This document shows positions 56,513-64,000 of a DNA stretch of 64,000 nucleotides, piece after piece. Made by a program: the position numbers and the translations under genes. The notes beneath the pieces were generated by a model that had not been told where the DNA came from, made no database searches, and saw nothing but the letters and a program-made list of their open reading frames with translations. Position 1 is the stretch's first letter, and every line of letters begins with the position of its first letter. The DNA is taken from positions 2,418,001-2,482,000 of the forward strand of contig NZ_AP021869.1 of the NCBI RefSeq assembly GCF_026001925.1, read 5' to 3'. This DNA is from Vibrio gangliei (lineage in GTDB: Bacteria; Pseudomonadota; Gammaproteobacteria; Enterobacterales; Vibrionaceae).

Positions 56513-58228
56513 CTAGGCGGATTTCAGATCTTCCCTTAATCCAGTGAATTCTGGCATCAAAGAAATCAATTGTTTGCTGTATTCGTGTTGAGGATCAGTA
56601 AACAGTTGTTCGGTTGGAGAGACTTCCAAAAGCTGACCCATTTTCATCACACCAATGCGATCGCACATTTGACGAATCACAGGTAAATCGTGGCTGATGA
56701 ACAACATGGTGAGATTCAGCTCGTCTTGTAAGTCTTTTAATAGATTCAAGATCTGTGCCTGAACCGACACATCCAGTGCCGAAGTAGGTTCATCACAGAT
56801 TAATAAACGTGGACGAGTCGCCAAGGCACGCGCAATCGAAATACGCTGACGTTGACCACCTGAAAATTCATGTGGGTACTTCACACCAGCCATACGCCCA
56901 AGCCCAACGTGATCTAACAGATCATGTACGATCTTGCGGGTTTCATTTTCATCACGCGTTAATTTGTGGAAACGGATCGGCTCGGCGATGATGTCAAAAA
57001 TTTTCATACGTGGGTTCATCGACGTATAAGGGTTTTGGAACACCATTTGCATTTGACGACGGAATGGACGACGCTCACTTTCTGATTTGATCGCGGTTAA
57101 ATCGATGCCTTCAAAGGTCACCTTGCCCTCATTCGGTGCATAGAGACCAGCGATGACACGAGCAATTGTCGATTTACCTGAGCCCGATTCACCCACTAAA
57201 CCAAAAGTTTCGCCCTCATGAACTTGGAAGCTGACATGGTTTGACGCTTGCACATACTCACGACGCGACTCAAAAAATGAATCTTTGGTGGTAAAGCGTA
57301 GGCTAACATTTTCCACATTCAAAAGTGGGCCAGTATATTCACGCTGATCTTGGCTTTGACCTAACCAGTGCGTTTTAATATCCAGTGGCTCCATCTCGTG
57401 CGCTTCTTCGATGTAACTCACCAGTGGGAAACGGTCGAACTTTTTATCTGAGCGAGGCACCGCTGAAATTAAGCTGCGAGTATAAGAATGTTCTGGTGTA
57501 CCCAATACTTTTGCCGTTGGACCAAATTCCACCAAATCACCGCGATACATCACCGCAACGCGATCGGTCACATTCGATACCACGCCCATATCATGGGTCA
57601 CTAACATACAACCGACGTTATTTTTAATACACAACTCGCGAATCAAGTTCAAAATCTGATCTTGAATCGATACATCTAATGCGGTAGTTGGTTCATCAGC
57701 AATGATTAAATCCGGCTCACCAGCCAGCGCAATCGCAATCACCACACGCTGACGCATGCCGCCAGAGAATTGGTGTGGATATTGTTTTAAGCGGTTTTCC
57801 GGTTGTGGAATGCCCACCTGCTTCATCAAATTCAACGCGCGATCGTAAGCTTCTTGCTCCGATACTTTCATATTCGCGTGAATGGTTTCTGTTAGCTGAT
57901 GCTCAACGGTAAAGAGTGGGTTAAGTGAGGTCATTGGATCTTGAAAGATAAATCCAATTTTTGAACCGCGAACTGAGCGCATTTGCTCTGGGGTCAGTCC
58001 GGAAATTTTGTCGCCATCAAGGTACACATCGCCACCAGCAATACGACCTGGAGGACTCAATAGATCTATAACAGCGTTACCGACCGTGGATTTACCCGCG
58101 CCAGATTCTCCAACTACCCCGACAATTTCACCGCGCTCAATGTTGAAAGAAAGGGATTTAACCGCGGCGTGAACACCGTGACGTGACGGATATTCAATCC
58201 GTAGATCTTTAACTTCTAAAAGTGGCAT
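56513..58228 (-). CDS. Fused two-domain peptide-type ABC ATPase (GsiA-like)
   Basis: Cytoplasmic ATPase of 571 residues holding two ABC domains in one chain, equivalent to DppD plus DppF. Domain 1 (about 1-265) has Walker A GESGAGKST, signature FSGGMRQRV and Walker B LIIADEP. Domain 2 (about 295-560) has GESGSGKST, FSGGQRQRI and LLICDEP. E. coli GsiA, the glutathione importer ATPase, has the same fusion at 623 residues and heads the same gene order. That makes glutathione or short peptides plausible, not proven. It is the first gene of the operon and points away from the tRNA cluster. Confidence 0.9.
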   Translation of the reverse strand: MPLLEVKDLRIEYPSRHGVHAAVKSLSFNIERGEIVGVVGESGAGKSTVGNAVIDLLSPPGRIAGGDVYLDGDKISGLTPEQMRSVRGSKIGFIFQDPMTSLNPLFTVEHQLTETIHANMKVSEQEAYDRALNLMKQVGIPQPENRLKQYPHQFSGGMRQRVVIAIALAGEPDLIIADEPTTALDVSIQDQILNLIRELCIKNNVGCMLVTHDMGVVSNVTDRVAVMYRGDLVEFGPTAKVLGTPEHSYTRSLISAVPRSDKKFDRFPLVSYIEEAHEMEPLDIKTHWLGQSQDQREYTGPLLNVENVSLRFTTKDSFFESRREYVQASNHVSFQVHEGETFGLVGESGSGKSTIARVIAGLYAPNEGKVTFEGIDLTAIKSESERRPFRRQMQMVFQNPYTSMNPRMKIFDIIAEPIRFHKLTRDENETRKIVHDLLDHVGLGRMAGVKYPHEFSGGQRQRISIARALATRPRLLICDEPTSALDVSVQAQILNLLKDLQDELNLTMLFISHDLPVIRQMCDRIGVMKMGQLLEVSPTEQLFTDPQHEYSKQLISLMPEFTGLREDLKSA

Positions 58229-58612
58229 TACCAGACCTCTACTGCTTTGACAGCTTTCTGCCCTGTCTGTAAAAAAACGAATCCATTCGTTGTAATCCCA
58301 GCGCTAACAAGCGCAGGAAGACAAATTGTGCATCCAAATTTGGCAAACAATTAATGAAAATGCAATAAAACAGCATATTAAACGGCAAAAAAAGCCACTA
58401 AAAGCACATTTATTAACAAAATTTCAACGAAGCATAGATAAAGTTGCTAATAAAATAAACAGCACGAAACATTTAGCTTAAAATTTATGCAACAGATCAC
58501 AATTATAAAAATATATTTTTCGCTATGAAATTATTACTAAGGTGAATAAAAAGTCAGGGATGCTAAAAGGTCATCAAATCCCAAAAGCTCAGCATTACAG
58601 CAAAAATTTTTC
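58229..58612. other. Intergenic region upstream of the ABC operon, no gene seen
   Basis: AT-rich DNA between the ATPase start codon and the tRNA-derived repeats. It should hold the minus-strand promoter of the ABC operon, but I cannot fix one convincingly. No coding sequence or RNA gene is supported. Confidence 0.5.
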
Positions 58613-58677
58613 TATCTTGGTTGGAGAAGAGCCAGAATTGTCACTTCAGGCAAACCCACGATCGTCGGGGTTATAAA

Positions 58678-58709
58678 CAAAAAAACCGCATCACTGCTGA
58701 TGCGGTTTT
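58678..58709 (-). terminator. tRNA operon tandem terminator, third in line
   Basis: On the minus strand AAAACCGCATCA pairs with TGATGCGGTTTT around a 4-base loop, with T-run. The stem is identical to that at 58881-58908. Confidence 0.92.
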
Positions 58710-58777
58710 CTTATAGTGATCGGTGAAGAGCCAGAATTCTAACATCAAGCGAACCCACGACTCGTCGGGATTTAGAT

Positions 58778-58811
58778 GTAAAAAAGGCTCTGCATTGCTG
58801 CAGAGCCTTTT
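58778..58811 (-). terminator. tRNA operon tandem terminator, second in line
   Basis: AAAAGGCTCTGCA pairs with TGCAGAGCCTTTT around a 4-base loop, with T-run on the minus strand. The stem sequence differs from its two neighbours. Confidence 0.92.
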
Positions 58812-58876
58812 CTATAGTGGTCGGTGAAGAGCCAAGATTTTAACATCAGTTGAACCCCCGACCGTCGGGGTTATAA

Positions 58877-58908
58877 ACAAAAAACCGCATCACTGCTGAT
58901 GCGGTTTT
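58877..58908 (-). terminator. tRNA operon tandem terminator, first in line
   Basis: AAAACCGCATCA (58881-58892) pairs with TGATGCGGTTTT (58897-58908), followed on the minus strand by a T-run. It lies eight bases beyond the tRNA-Pro 3' end. Confidence 0.92.
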
Positions 58909-58915
58909 CTTATAG

Positions 58916-58992
<77 letters not shown>

Positions 58993-59081
58993 AAATTTCT
59001 TGCGTTACTCGTTGCTCGATTTTCGTATTTCGACGTCTTTGTCGAGCTACGTGATTCGAAAAACGCTTACCGTCTTTTATA

Positions 59082-59157
59082 TGGGGTGGCTGACGGGGCT
59101 TGAACCCGCGACAACCGGAATCACAATCCGGGACTCTACCAACTGAGCTACAGCCAC
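59082..59157 (-). tRNA. tRNA-His (GTG)
   Basis: 76-nucleotide tRNA with encoded CCA; starts GTGGCTGTAGCTCAG and has anticodon loop ATTGTGAT. One of two His genes in the operon; they differ at a few positions in the acceptor and T arms. Confidence 0.97.
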
Positions 59158-59166
59158 CATAAAAAT

Positions 59167-59194
59167 GATAAGCCCTGAGCTTTCAGGGCTTATT
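59167..59194 (-). terminator. Hairpin between tRNA-Pro and tRNA-His
   Basis: ATAAGCCCTGA pairs with TCAGGGCTTAT around a short loop. Some T's follow on the minus strand. It may be a partial terminator or a processing signal inside the operon. Confidence 0.6.
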
Positions 59195-59199
59195 TAAAA

Positions 59200-59276
<77 letters not shown>

Positions 59277-59308
59277 AAATCTTGTATTCGCTTTAGTTAA
59301 TCAAACTG

Positions 59309-59375
59309 AGGGTCACCCTCTGGTCTGCTTATTCCTAAAAGCCGGAGATGCGCTAAAAAACTGCGCTATTCACCG
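59309..59375 (-). pseudogene. Degenerate tRNA-Pro remnant
   Basis: The 5' part of tRNA-Pro is kept (minus strand CGGTGAATAGCGCAG, with GCGCATCT further on). The D-arm is damaged (TTTTTT replaces CTTGGTA). The anticodon region and T-arm are scrambled, and no 3' acceptor strand is found. It lies between the intact tRNA-Pro and the upstream tRNA-His. Confidence 0.8.
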
Positions 59376-59465
59376 AAATTTTTTACGTTACTCGTCTTAC
59401 GATTTTCGTGACTCGAGGAGTAAACTCAACTCAAATGACGCGATTCGAAAACGCTTAACTTTATA

Positions 59466-59541
59466 TGGGGTGGCTAACGAGGCTTGAACTCGCGACAACC
59501 GGAATCACAATCCGGGACTCTACCAACTGAGCTATAGCCAC
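59466..59541 (-). tRNA. tRNA-His (GTG), second copy
   Basis: 76-nucleotide tRNA with encoded CCA; starts GTGGCTATAGCTCAG, with compensating changes in the acceptor strand (TTAGCCACCCCA). Anticodon GTG. Confidence 0.96.
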
Positions 59542-59577
59542 CAATGTTTTTTACCGATACTTCCAGAGCTTTCCGAA

Positions 59578-59654
59578 TGGCACGCCCGAAAGGATTCGAA
59601 CCTTCGACCTTTGCCTCCGGAGGGCAACGCTCTATCCAGCTGAGCTACGGGCGC
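59578..59654 (-). tRNA. tRNA-Arg (CCG)
   Basis: 77-nucleotide tRNA with encoded CCA; starts GCGCCCGTAGCTCAGC and has anticodon loop CTCCGGA. First gene of the operon. The set Arg(CCG)-His-Pro(TGG) matches E. coli argX-hisR-leuT-proM without the Leu gene. Confidence 0.97.
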
Positions 59655-59675
59655 ATGCCCTATCGGCGGAGTGGA

Positions 59676-59681
59676 ATAATA
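59676..59681 (-). promoter_or_regulatory. Candidate -10 of the tRNA operon
   Basis: On the minus strand TATTAT lies about 22 bases before tRNA-Arg and is followed by a GC-rich CTCCGCCG, the type of discriminator found in stringently controlled stable-RNA promoters. No convincing -35 was found; a CACTAG / CTAGTG hairpin lies just upstream. Confidence 0.45.
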
Positions 59682-59921
59682 CGGATATCACACTAGGCCG
59701 TCTAGTGTTTTTTGAACTTTTTTTACTGTTTGGCGTGTTTTTCAACAATTAAAGCACAAATAAACACTTTTAGGATGTGACGCACTCCATGTCACGGCGA
59801 TCTTATCGTTTATAAGGGGATATTAAAAGGATACAATCACTCTCTGTTTACAAATTTATAACTAAATAAGCTCGATATGAGCCTACATCTCCCATTTGGA
59901 ACCTGAGCATAGAGTGAGTTT

Positions 59922-60332
59922 ATGGATATGATTCGCCCAACTTTGATACTTCTGACCACCGCGTTAACTTTTTCGTCGATGTCTTTTGCTTCTAGCATCA
60001 GTGATACGGAACGCGAAGCCATTGCGGATCGCATTAAACCTGTTGGTGATGTGTACTTAGCCGGTAGTGAACCTGTTGCCGAAGCCTCAGGCCCAAGAGA
60101 TGGTGCCACCGTTTATGGAACCTTCTGTATTGCTTGTCACGGAACGGGCGTGAGTGGCGCACCGAAAAAAGGTGATGCCGGCGACTGGGCTCCTCGTGTT
60201 GCTCAAGGTGAAGCTACGTTAATTAAGCACGCTATCGAAGGCTTTAACGCGATGCCGCCAAAAGGCACTTGTATGGATTGTTCTGACGATGAAATCAAAG
60301 CGGCAATTGAGCACATGGCTGCGGGCTTATAA
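59922..60332 (+). CDS. Cytochrome c5 family protein
   Basis: Periplasmic mono-heme electron carrier of 136 residues. A signal peptide of about 24 residues (ending SFAS) starts at ATG 59922; a second ATG two codons later is equally possible. The heme-binding motif CIACH is at about 69-73, and the axial Met is in AMPPKG (about 109-114). The second Cys pair, CMDC, in the C-terminal part is characteristic of cytochrome c5. It stands alone between the tRNA operon and rep. It probably feeds electrons to a terminal oxidase. Confidence 0.93.
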   Translation: MDMIRPTLILLTTALTFSSMSFASSISDTEREAIADRIKPVGDVYLAGSEPVAEASGPRDGATVYGTFCIACHGTGVSGAPKKGDAGDWAPRVAQGEATLIKHAIEGFNAMPPKGTCMDCSDDEIKAAIEHMAAGL

Positions 60333-60348
60333 TCTTCGTTAATTCAAA

Positions 60349-60615
60349 TATACCCAAGTGACTTCAAGATGCAGAATTCAGAGCTGTCATCCAAGTCTTT
60401 AAACAAGAAAGATTCGTACAGGAATGTAGCCACCTTTCAAACGAATCTGACGCAGTGTAAAGGCTTGGATGAAGCTCCCGAAGGGCAAGTTAAAACAAGC
60501 TTTATGCGGCGTTAAATTAAATAGAGATAGAATAGCTATGATCATATTTAATTTGCCTTGCCTAAAACTTGTTTTAATCTTGCTGAAACTCGCATCTTGA
60601 AGTTACTTGGGTATA
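60349..60615. repeat. 267-bp inverted-repeat element, copy 2 (ERIC-like ends)
   Basis: It closely resembles copy 1 at 2333-2598 over its full length, with the same orientation and the same terminal inverted repeat starting TATACCCAAGT. Differences are scattered point changes, several in paired positions. Its last bases touch the next terminator. Confidence 0.87.
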
Positions 60616-60653
60616 AAAGCCTCGCCGTTTGTAGATTCGGCGAGGCTTTTTAT
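60615..60653. terminator. Terminator between cytochrome c5 gene and rep
   Basis: AAAAGCCTCGCCG pairs exactly with CGGCGAGGCTTTT around a 10-base loop. T-rich on the plus strand and A-rich on the other side, so it can act both ways. Confidence 0.92.
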
Positions 60654-60682
60654 TGGTCATGACGCCAAAAGGCTTCTGAGAC

Positions 60683-62698
60683 CTACTTTTTAAACATCGC
60701 CCTTAAATTGGCAATGTGAGCTTGGCCTTTTTCCATCCTTTCTTCTGCGCTTTGTGGTTTTTTCTGTAATTCCCACTCCACATCATCAAAGGGTAACTCA
60801 TCTAAAAAGCGGCTTTGAGTCGGTTTGATCAATTCTCCATATTGGCGACGTTCCCGACACATGGTAAACGTAAGCTCTTTTTGCGCCCGAGTGATCCCGA
60901 CATACATTAAGCGACGTTCTTCATCAACATTATCTTCATCAATGCTAGTTTGGTGTGGCAAAATGCCCTCTTCCGCCCCCATCAAAAACACATAGGGAAA
61001 TTCCAAACCTTTAGAAGCATGCAGTGTCATTAGTTGTACTTGGTCAGCATCATCTTCGCCTTCCCCGCGCTCCATCATGTCACGCAGTGTGAGTCTCTGA
61101 ACCACTTCTTTTAAGGTTTTCACTTCTTGATCGTAGTTATCCCCTTCAAGGTCTGCGGTGATCCAAGAATACAAATCCGACACGTTCTTCATCCGCATTT
61201 CTGCCGCTTTAGGGCTGGAAGACGTTTCGTATAGCCAGTCTTCGTAATTAATATCACGTACTAGCGAACGCACCGCTTCCACGGTATTGCCACGTTCGGC
61301 GTTATCGGCAATTTGTACAATCCACGAGGTAAAACGGCGCAGCGACTCCAAACCGCGGCCCGACAAATGTTGCTCAAGCCCCAATTCAAAACTGGCTTCA
61401 AACAAACTTTTGCCGCGCATGTTGGCGTAACTGCCTAGCTTTTCGAGTGTCACTGGGCCAATTTCACGCTTAGGAGTATTGACGATACGCAAAAATGCAT
61501 TGTCATCGTCTGGGTTCACCAACACACGCAAGTACGCCATGATGTCTTTGATTTCCGCTCGAGCAAAAAATGAGGTTCCGCCTGAGATTTTATATGGCAC
61601 TCGGTTTTGCATTAGAGACTTTTCTATTAAGCGCGATTGATGATTACCACGATATAAAATGGCGTAGTCTTTATATTGAGTGCGATTTAAAAACTTATGC
61701 GCAATGATTTCACCCGTAACACGTTCTGCTTCATGTTCTTCATTTTTGGCGGTCAATAGTTTGAGCTTTTCACCATCAGGGATTTCTGAGAACAAGGTTT
61801 TCTCAAATACGTGTGGGTTATTGGCGATCAAAATATTGGCACAACGCAAAATGCGGCTGGTTGAGCGATAGTTTTGTTCCAGCTTAATCACTTTTAACTG
61901 AGGGAAATCTTGGCTCAGCAGCACCAAGTTTTGTGGTCTCGCGCCACGCCATGAATAAATCGATTGGTCATCGTCACCGACCACGGTTAGACGTGCACGT
62001 TCACCGACAATCAAACGGACTAATTCATACTGGCTGGTGTTGGTATCTTGATATTCATCCACCAGCAAGTAGCGGATTTTCGCTTGCCACCTTTCTCTTA
62101 CATCTTGATTGGTTTTTAAAAGCAACACCGGCATAGCAATCAAATCATCAAAATCAAGCGCGTTATAAGCTCGCATTTGTTTGCTGTACATTTCAAAACA
62201 ATAAGCAAACAGTTGCTCTTGCTCCGAACGTGCTTGTGCCTTGACTTGATCAGGCGTAAGCATGTCGTTTTTCCAATTGGAAATAGCGCTCAACAATTGA
62301 CGCAATAAGTCTTTATCACCATCAAGTTGCTCCTCGGTAAGCTCTTTTAATAAAGCCAGTTGGTCTTGATCATCAAACAGCGAAAAGCCCGCTTTCAAGC
62401 CGAGTGCTTTGTATTCGCGACGAATAATATTGAGCCCGAGCGTGTGGAATGTTGAGACCATCAAGCCACGCGATTCTTGCTTACCTAATGTTTGCCCGAC
62501 GCGCTCTTTCATTTCACGTGCGGCTTTATTGGTAAAGGTTACCGCCGCAATATGCCTGGCTTGATAACCGCATTGCTGCACTAAATAAGCGATTTTATTG
62601 GTAATCACGCGAGTTTTGCCCGATCCCGCACCTGCGAGAACCAAGCATGGGCCGGAAACATACTTCACCGCTTCGTCTTGTCTCGGATTTAATCTCAT
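60683..62698 (-). CDS. rep: ATP-dependent DNA helicase Rep
   Basis: Superfamily 1A 3'-5' helicase that moves with the replication fork and removes proteins from DNA. The product has 671 residues (673 in E. coli). The N-terminus [20 protein letters not shown] is Rep-specific. Motifs in order: GAGSGKT (about 22-28), [43 protein letters not shown] and YVGITRA. The C-terminus ends in a short basic tail, as in Rep, unlike UvrD. No strong ribosome site is visible. Divergent from the TetR gene. Confidence 0.97.
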   Translation of the reverse strand: MRLNPRQDEAVKYVSGPCLVLAGAGSGKTRVITNKIAYLVQQCGYQARHIAAVTFTNKAAREMKERVGQTLGKQESRGLMVSTFHTLGLNIIRREYKALGLKAGFSLFDDQDQLALLKELTEEQLDGDKDLLRQLLSAISNWKNDMLTPDQVKAQARSEQEQLFAYCFEMYSKQMRAYNALDFDDLIAMPVLLLKTNQDVRERWQAKIRYLLVDEYQDTNTSQYELVRLIVGERARLTVVGDDDQSIYSWRGARPQNLVLLSQDFPQLKVIKLEQNYRSTSRILRCANILIANNPHVFEKTLFSEIPDGEKLKLLTAKNEEHEAERVTGEIIAHKFLNRTQYKDYAILYRGNHQSRLIEKSLMQNRVPYKISGGTSFFARAEIKDIMAYLRVLVNPDDDNAFLRIVNTPKREIGPVTLEKLGSYANMRGKSLFEASFELGLEQHLSGRGLESLRRFTSWIVQIADNAERGNTVEAVRSLVRDINYEDWLYETSSSPKAAEMRMKNVSDLYSWITADLEGDNYDQEVKTLKEVVQRLTLRDMMERGEGEDDADQVQLMTLHASKGLEFPYVFLMGAEEGILPHQTSIDEDNVDEERRLMYVGITRAQKELTFTMCRERRQYGELIKPTQSRFLDELPFDDVEWELQKKPQSAEERMEKGQAHIANLRAMFKK

Positions 62699-62795
62699 TT
62701 TGCTCTCAATACTTTGTTTGAATCGTTACCGTTTTTCTAGATGTAACAATTTACTACTATTTTGTAATTTTAGTGGCGATATATAATGTAAAGCA

Positions 62796-62815
62796 TATAA
62801 TGAACAAACGTTCAT
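62796..62815 (+). promoter_or_regulatory. -10 and palindromic operator upstream of TetR gene
   Basis: TATAAT (62796-62801) abuts ATGAAC-AAAC-GTTCAT (62800-62815), a perfect 6-bp inverted repeat. A repressor bound here would block the promoter. This supports autoregulation and a downstream start codon. Confidence 0.55.
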
Positions 62816-62832
62816 TTATTCTATGTTTAATT

Positions 62833-63426
62833 ATGGTCAACCAGATAACTCATCCAACATTGGATAAGCGACAACTCATCTTGACGACCGCCGAGCAATT
62901 AATTGTAAAAACCGGTTTTCAAGGATTGTCGATGCATAAGCTCGCCCAAGAGGCCGGCATTGCAGCAGGCACAATTTATCGCTATTTCCAAGACAAAGAT
63001 GATCTCGTCGAAGCCGTGCGCCTTCATGTCTTACAGCGTGTGGCCGATATGGTACAACAAGGCGTGGAAGACCACATGCCTTTAAAAGAAAGATTTATAT
63101 TGATTTGGAAAAATGTCTCCCATATTACCACTACCCAAAATGAAGTGGATGTGATTCTTAATCGCTTACAGTATGAATCTCTTCCTTCAAAACCAAAATG
63201 TGGCACAAAAATTGAACGTCAAATGTTTCATAAAATCGAGGCTATGTTTAACCAAGGTAAAAAGCTAGGCGTGTTCAAACCATTGGATAATCACATTCTC
63301 GCCAGTCTTAGCCTAGATGTAGGTTTATCGATAGCCCGCAAGCATGTTCTTGGCTGTTATACCATTACTGAAGCAACCCTAGATGCCGCTATTGAGGCAA
63401 GCTGGGATGCTGTTATTCAACATTAA
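62833..63426 (+). CDS. TetR-family repressor of an RND efflux pump
   Basis: TetR/AcrR-type regulator of 197 residues from the start chosen here (MVNQITHPTLDKRQ). The open frame reaches back to 62773, but that would place the operator and -10 inside the gene. The N-terminal HTH (about 10-58) has ILTTAEQLIVKTGFQGLSMH, then AGTIYRYFQDKDDL. The C-terminal ligand domain is unassigned. The membrane-fusion gene begins 18 bases after its stop, so they form one operon. V. cholerae VexR has a comparable position before vexAB, but I do not assign that name. Confidence 0.82.
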   Translation: MVNQITHPTLDKRQLILTTAEQLIVKTGFQGLSMHKLAQEAGIAAGTIYRYFQDKDDLVEAVRLHVLQRVADMVQQGVEDHMPLKERFILIWKNVSHITTTQNEVDVILNRLQYESLPSKPKCGTKIERQMFHKIEAMFNQGKKLGVFKPLDNHILASLSLDVGLSIARKHVLGCYTITEATLDAAIEASWDAVIQH

Positions 63427-63444
63427 TTTGGAGTTCTTATCAGA

Positions 63445-64000
63445 ATGAAAAAGTGGACTTTCATCATGTTAGTCATCGCAATACTGCTGTTTGGTAGTGT
63501 GATTGGCTTCAATATGTTCAAGAATCAAAAAATCGCGGAGTACATGGCCAATATGCCTGAGCCAGAGTTCCCGGTGACGGTCACCACCGTTTCGCCTGAA
63601 ACTTGGACTCCAACCATCAATGCGATTGGCTTTATTGAACCGATTCAAGGTGTGACGCTAACAGCACAAGCCAGTGGTCAGATTGATCGCATCAATTTCG
63701 ACTCAGGTATCCACGTTAAAAAAGACGATGTGCTAGTCGAAGTGGACTCCAAAGTTGAAAAAGCGCAATTACAAAGCTCTCAAGCCAAATTACCAGCCGC
63801 AAAAGCCAAGTACTTACGCTATAAAGATCTTTACTCAAAAGGTTCAGTATCTAAAGAATCTTATGATGAAGCTCAAGCCACCTACTTGTCTTTATCTGCG
63901 GATATCGCGAGCTTAAAAGCCTCTATCGACCGTCGTACTGTTACTGCACCTTTTGACGGCACGGTAGGTTTACGTAATGTGTTCTTAGGTCAATTCCTGG
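63445..64000 (+). CDS. RND efflux membrane-fusion (periplasmic adaptor) subunit, partial
   Basis: The gene runs off the window end; 185 codons are visible. It begins MKKWTFIMLVIAILLFG, an N-terminal membrane anchor rather than a lipoprotein signal. The lipoyl/beta-barrel half-motifs follow: AIGFIEPIQGVTLTAQASGQ (about 55-74), a coiled-coil hairpin (about 105-165: AKLPAAKAKYLRYKDLYSKG and SYDEAQATYLS), and RRTVTAPFDGTVGLR (about 163-177). The start has GGAG 11 bases upstream. Co-transcribed with the TetR gene. An inner-membrane RND pump gene is expected next. Confidence 0.88.
   Translation, partial: MKKWTFIMLVIAILLFGSVIGFNMFKNQKIAEYMANMPEPEFPVTVTTVSPETWTPTINAIGFIEPIQGVTLTAQASGQIDRINFDSGIHVKKDDVLVEVDSKVEKAQLQSSQAKLPAAKAKYLRYKDLYSKGSVSKESYDEAQATYLSLSADIASLKASIDRRTVTAPFDGTVGLRNVFLGQFL

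Larger units (their letters stand above)
58613..58910 (-). repeat. Three ~100-bp units of tRNA-Pro 3' remnant plus terminator
   Basis: Units start at about 58613, 58713 and 58814, and the intact tRNA-Pro follows at 58911. Each begins TATAGTGGTCGGTGAAGAG (or a close variant), the reverse of the tRNA-Pro acceptor 3' strand with CCA. About 20 unrelated bases follow, then a GAACCC(C/A)CGA T-arm-like piece, CGTCGGG, and a hairpin terminator. They look like degraded tandem copies of the end of the tRNA operon. Confidence 0.85.

Overview
The window is a stretch of the large chromosome of a Vibrio-like gammaproteobacterium. The evidence is the protein content and the gene neighbourhoods: hslVU-menA-rraA-zapB-glpX, tpiA, fieF-pfkA, uvrD, norR-norVW, uspB-ftnA-uspA, glcB-aceA, argO-argP, prlC-rlmJ-gor, an Arg-His-Pro tRNA operon, and rep. 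No prophage, integron, CRISPR array, transposase or intact insertion sequence was found. The gene content is mostly core housekeeping, so the novelty lies in small genes, regulatory sites and repeats.

Layout. 0.3-6 kb: heat-shock protease hslVU, menaquinone (menA), RNase E control (rraA), cell division (zapB) and gluconeogenesis (glpX). 6-9 kb: an Fe-S type HTH regulator, a MATE pump, a DUF805 protein and a tautomerase. 9-17 kb: glycolysis (tpiA, pfkA), metal efflux (fieF), repair (uvrD), and a bifunctional ornithine-lipid synthase (olsF) behind a good Pho box. 17-26 kb: a dicarboxylate carrier, dps, then a nitric-oxide defence locus. That locus holds a DUF1971 gene, norR, norV and norW, with three NorR boxes, a sigma-54 promoter, and an overlooked 55-residue gene directly after norW. 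26-34 kb: the usp/ferritin locus, a permease, a Cys/Lys-rich unknown protein, rsmJ, a GGDEF-EAL protein and asnC. 34-44 kb: phoX, then the glyoxylate shunt (glcB, aceA) with a divergent Cys-rich XRE regulator, and argO/argP. 44-52 kb: prlC, rlmJ, gor and two unrecognised outer-membrane-type proteins. 52-58 kb: an oxidoreductase and a peptide/glutathione-type ABC operon. 58-60 kb: a tRNA operon with tRNA-Pro debris and tandem terminators. 60-64 kb: cytochrome c5, rep, and a TetR/RND pump locus cut by the window end.

The most striking non-coding signal is a dispersed family of CTCG-rich repeats, consensus near CTCGGGCGCTACGCTGCTCG. Copies sit at or just past the 3' ends of at least ten genes, often as inverted pairs around terminator stems. 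In places the motif has collapsed into perfect 7- or 8-bp tandem arrays, and in places it supplies the stop codon or last residues of a protein. Two copies of a 266-267 bp inverted-repeat element with ERIC-like ends lie 58 kb apart, each directly before a terminator.
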